A stretch of 35,435 nt of DNA. Source: Azonexus sp. (lineage in GTDB: Bacteria > Pseudomonadota > Gammaproteobacteria > Burkholderiales > Rhodocyclaceae). Shown here one piece after another: positions 35,081-35,435 of this stretch. The DNA lies in assembly GCA_030691385.1 (NCBI GenBank), contig JAUYEI010000056.1, forward strand, positions 1-35,435, given 5' to 3'. The notes under the pieces are model-generated. The model made no database searches. It saw nothing but the letters and a program-made list of their open reading frames with translations, and was not told where the DNA came from. A program made the position numbers and the translations under genes. The first letter of the stretch is position 1. The number at the start of each line of letters is the position of its first letter.

Positions 35081-35388
35081 TGTTTTCTCCTCCGGATATG
35101 GAATAGCGAAATTTAAAAAATTTCAGCTGAATGAAATTATTACGAAAGATATAACCGCTGCGTATTGTGGTTTTCCACATACCGATCGCACCCATAAAAA
35201 ACCGCCGGGCCAGCCAGCCAGGGCGATTGCACTTATTCGTCATCGACAGTGATCCAGCATAGCCGCGCTTTTGCCCACATGCCATTGAAGTTGACCCCCA
35301 GAAAAATCCGTTCACAGTCAGCCACTTATGCACTCATCTTGTAAACCGGGTCGGAAAAGCGTCTACTCTCGTCTTTTGGACGACGAGA
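35081..35388. promoter_or_regulatory. Upstream region of dctP with inverted repeat
   Basis: This 308-bp gap holds the dctP promoter and perhaps one for a divergent gene. GAAATTT (35108-35114) and AAATTTC (35118-35124) form a 7-bp inverted repeat close to dctP, and TGTGG-TTTT-CCACA lies at 35166-35179. A minus-strand TTATAT (within 35150-35156) could be a -10 box. I found no GG-N10-GC sigma-54 pattern. Confidence 0.4.
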
Positions 35389-35435
35389 ATGGAAGCCTTT
35401 GCACCGATGCCGCTGATGACCTGCCTGGCCGAGAT
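35389..35435 (+). CDS. Possible 5' end of a gene, cut by window edge
   Basis: An open frame begins at ATG 35389 (MEAFAPMPLMTCLAE) and runs to the edge, with a GGACGACGAG just upstream. Two-component regulators of dct operons often stand divergent from dctP, but 15 residues do not allow a call. Confidence 0.3.
   Translation, partial: MEAFAPMPLMTCLAE

Noticed and set aside
35081-35388. Sigma-54 promoter for the TRAP operon
   Set aside because: Many dct operons use sigma-54, but no GG-N10-GC pattern with the right flanks was found on the minus strand here.

Overview
The window looks like a chromosomal segment of a betaproteobacterium, most likely of the Rhodocyclales (Dechloromonas/Azonexus-like). 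This is inferred from the GC-rich coding, from the long minus-strand run ndk-rlmN-pilW-rodZ-ispG-hisS-yfgM-bamB-der-hfq-hflX-hflK-hflC-DUF2065-hisZ-purA (a gene order known from betaproteobacteria), and from a C4-dicarboxylate TRAP operon. No genus can be proven from the sequence alone. There is no rRNA, CRISPR array, prophage, transposase or integrase.

Layout. 1-355: repeat DNA, with a partial MITE-like element and a GC-rich hairpin pair. 356-1693: membrane-anchored spermidine-synthase-like protein. 1696-2669 (minus): small membrane protein and a TetR/AcrR repressor. 2810-8531 (plus): a complete RND efflux pump (membrane fusion lipoprotein, inner-membrane pump, outer-membrane factor), behind a promoter that carries an AcrR-type operator. 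8793-14697: diguanylate cyclase, rlmB, a hemerythrin with a Cys-rich insert, a divergent HDOD protein, rnr, and a tRNA-Leu(CAG) divergent from rnr. 14927-15280: small secreted His/Gly-rich protein. 15281-15665: repeat-rich spacer. 15666-31085 (minus): the housekeeping supercluster, with most genes joined by 1-4 nt overlaps. 31158-31844: conserved hypothetical. 31895-35080 (minus): dctP-dctQ-dctM TRAP transporter with its terminator. 35389-end: possible start of a further gene.

How the genes work together. The efflux block is a self-contained repressor/operator/pump module. The supercluster covers envelope assembly (BamB, YfgM, RodZ, PilW), ribosome and translation quality (Der, HflX, RlmN, HisS), RNA regulation (Hfq), protease modulation (HflK/HflC) and nucleotide, histidine and isoprenoid metabolism (Ndk, PurA, HisZ, IspG). 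DctPQM imports C4-dicarboxylates.

The most unusual signal is a family of short repeats of about 39 bp, with four copies at 915-953, 7141-7179, 8611-8649 (minus) and 15541-15579. All four keep an 18-nt spacer between two conserved blocks, and all are open in the same frame (F-[KI]-F-x3-F-[GR]-L-T-V). Two copies lie inside genes and encode functional hydrophobic segments: the last membrane segment of the spermidine-synthase-like protein and the signal-peptide core of the outer-membrane efflux lipoprotein. A second repeat class (1-219 and 15300-15538) has near-perfect 19-bp terminal inverted repeats and a conserved short reading frame, and looks like a MITE-type element. I saw no new defence or biosynthetic system.
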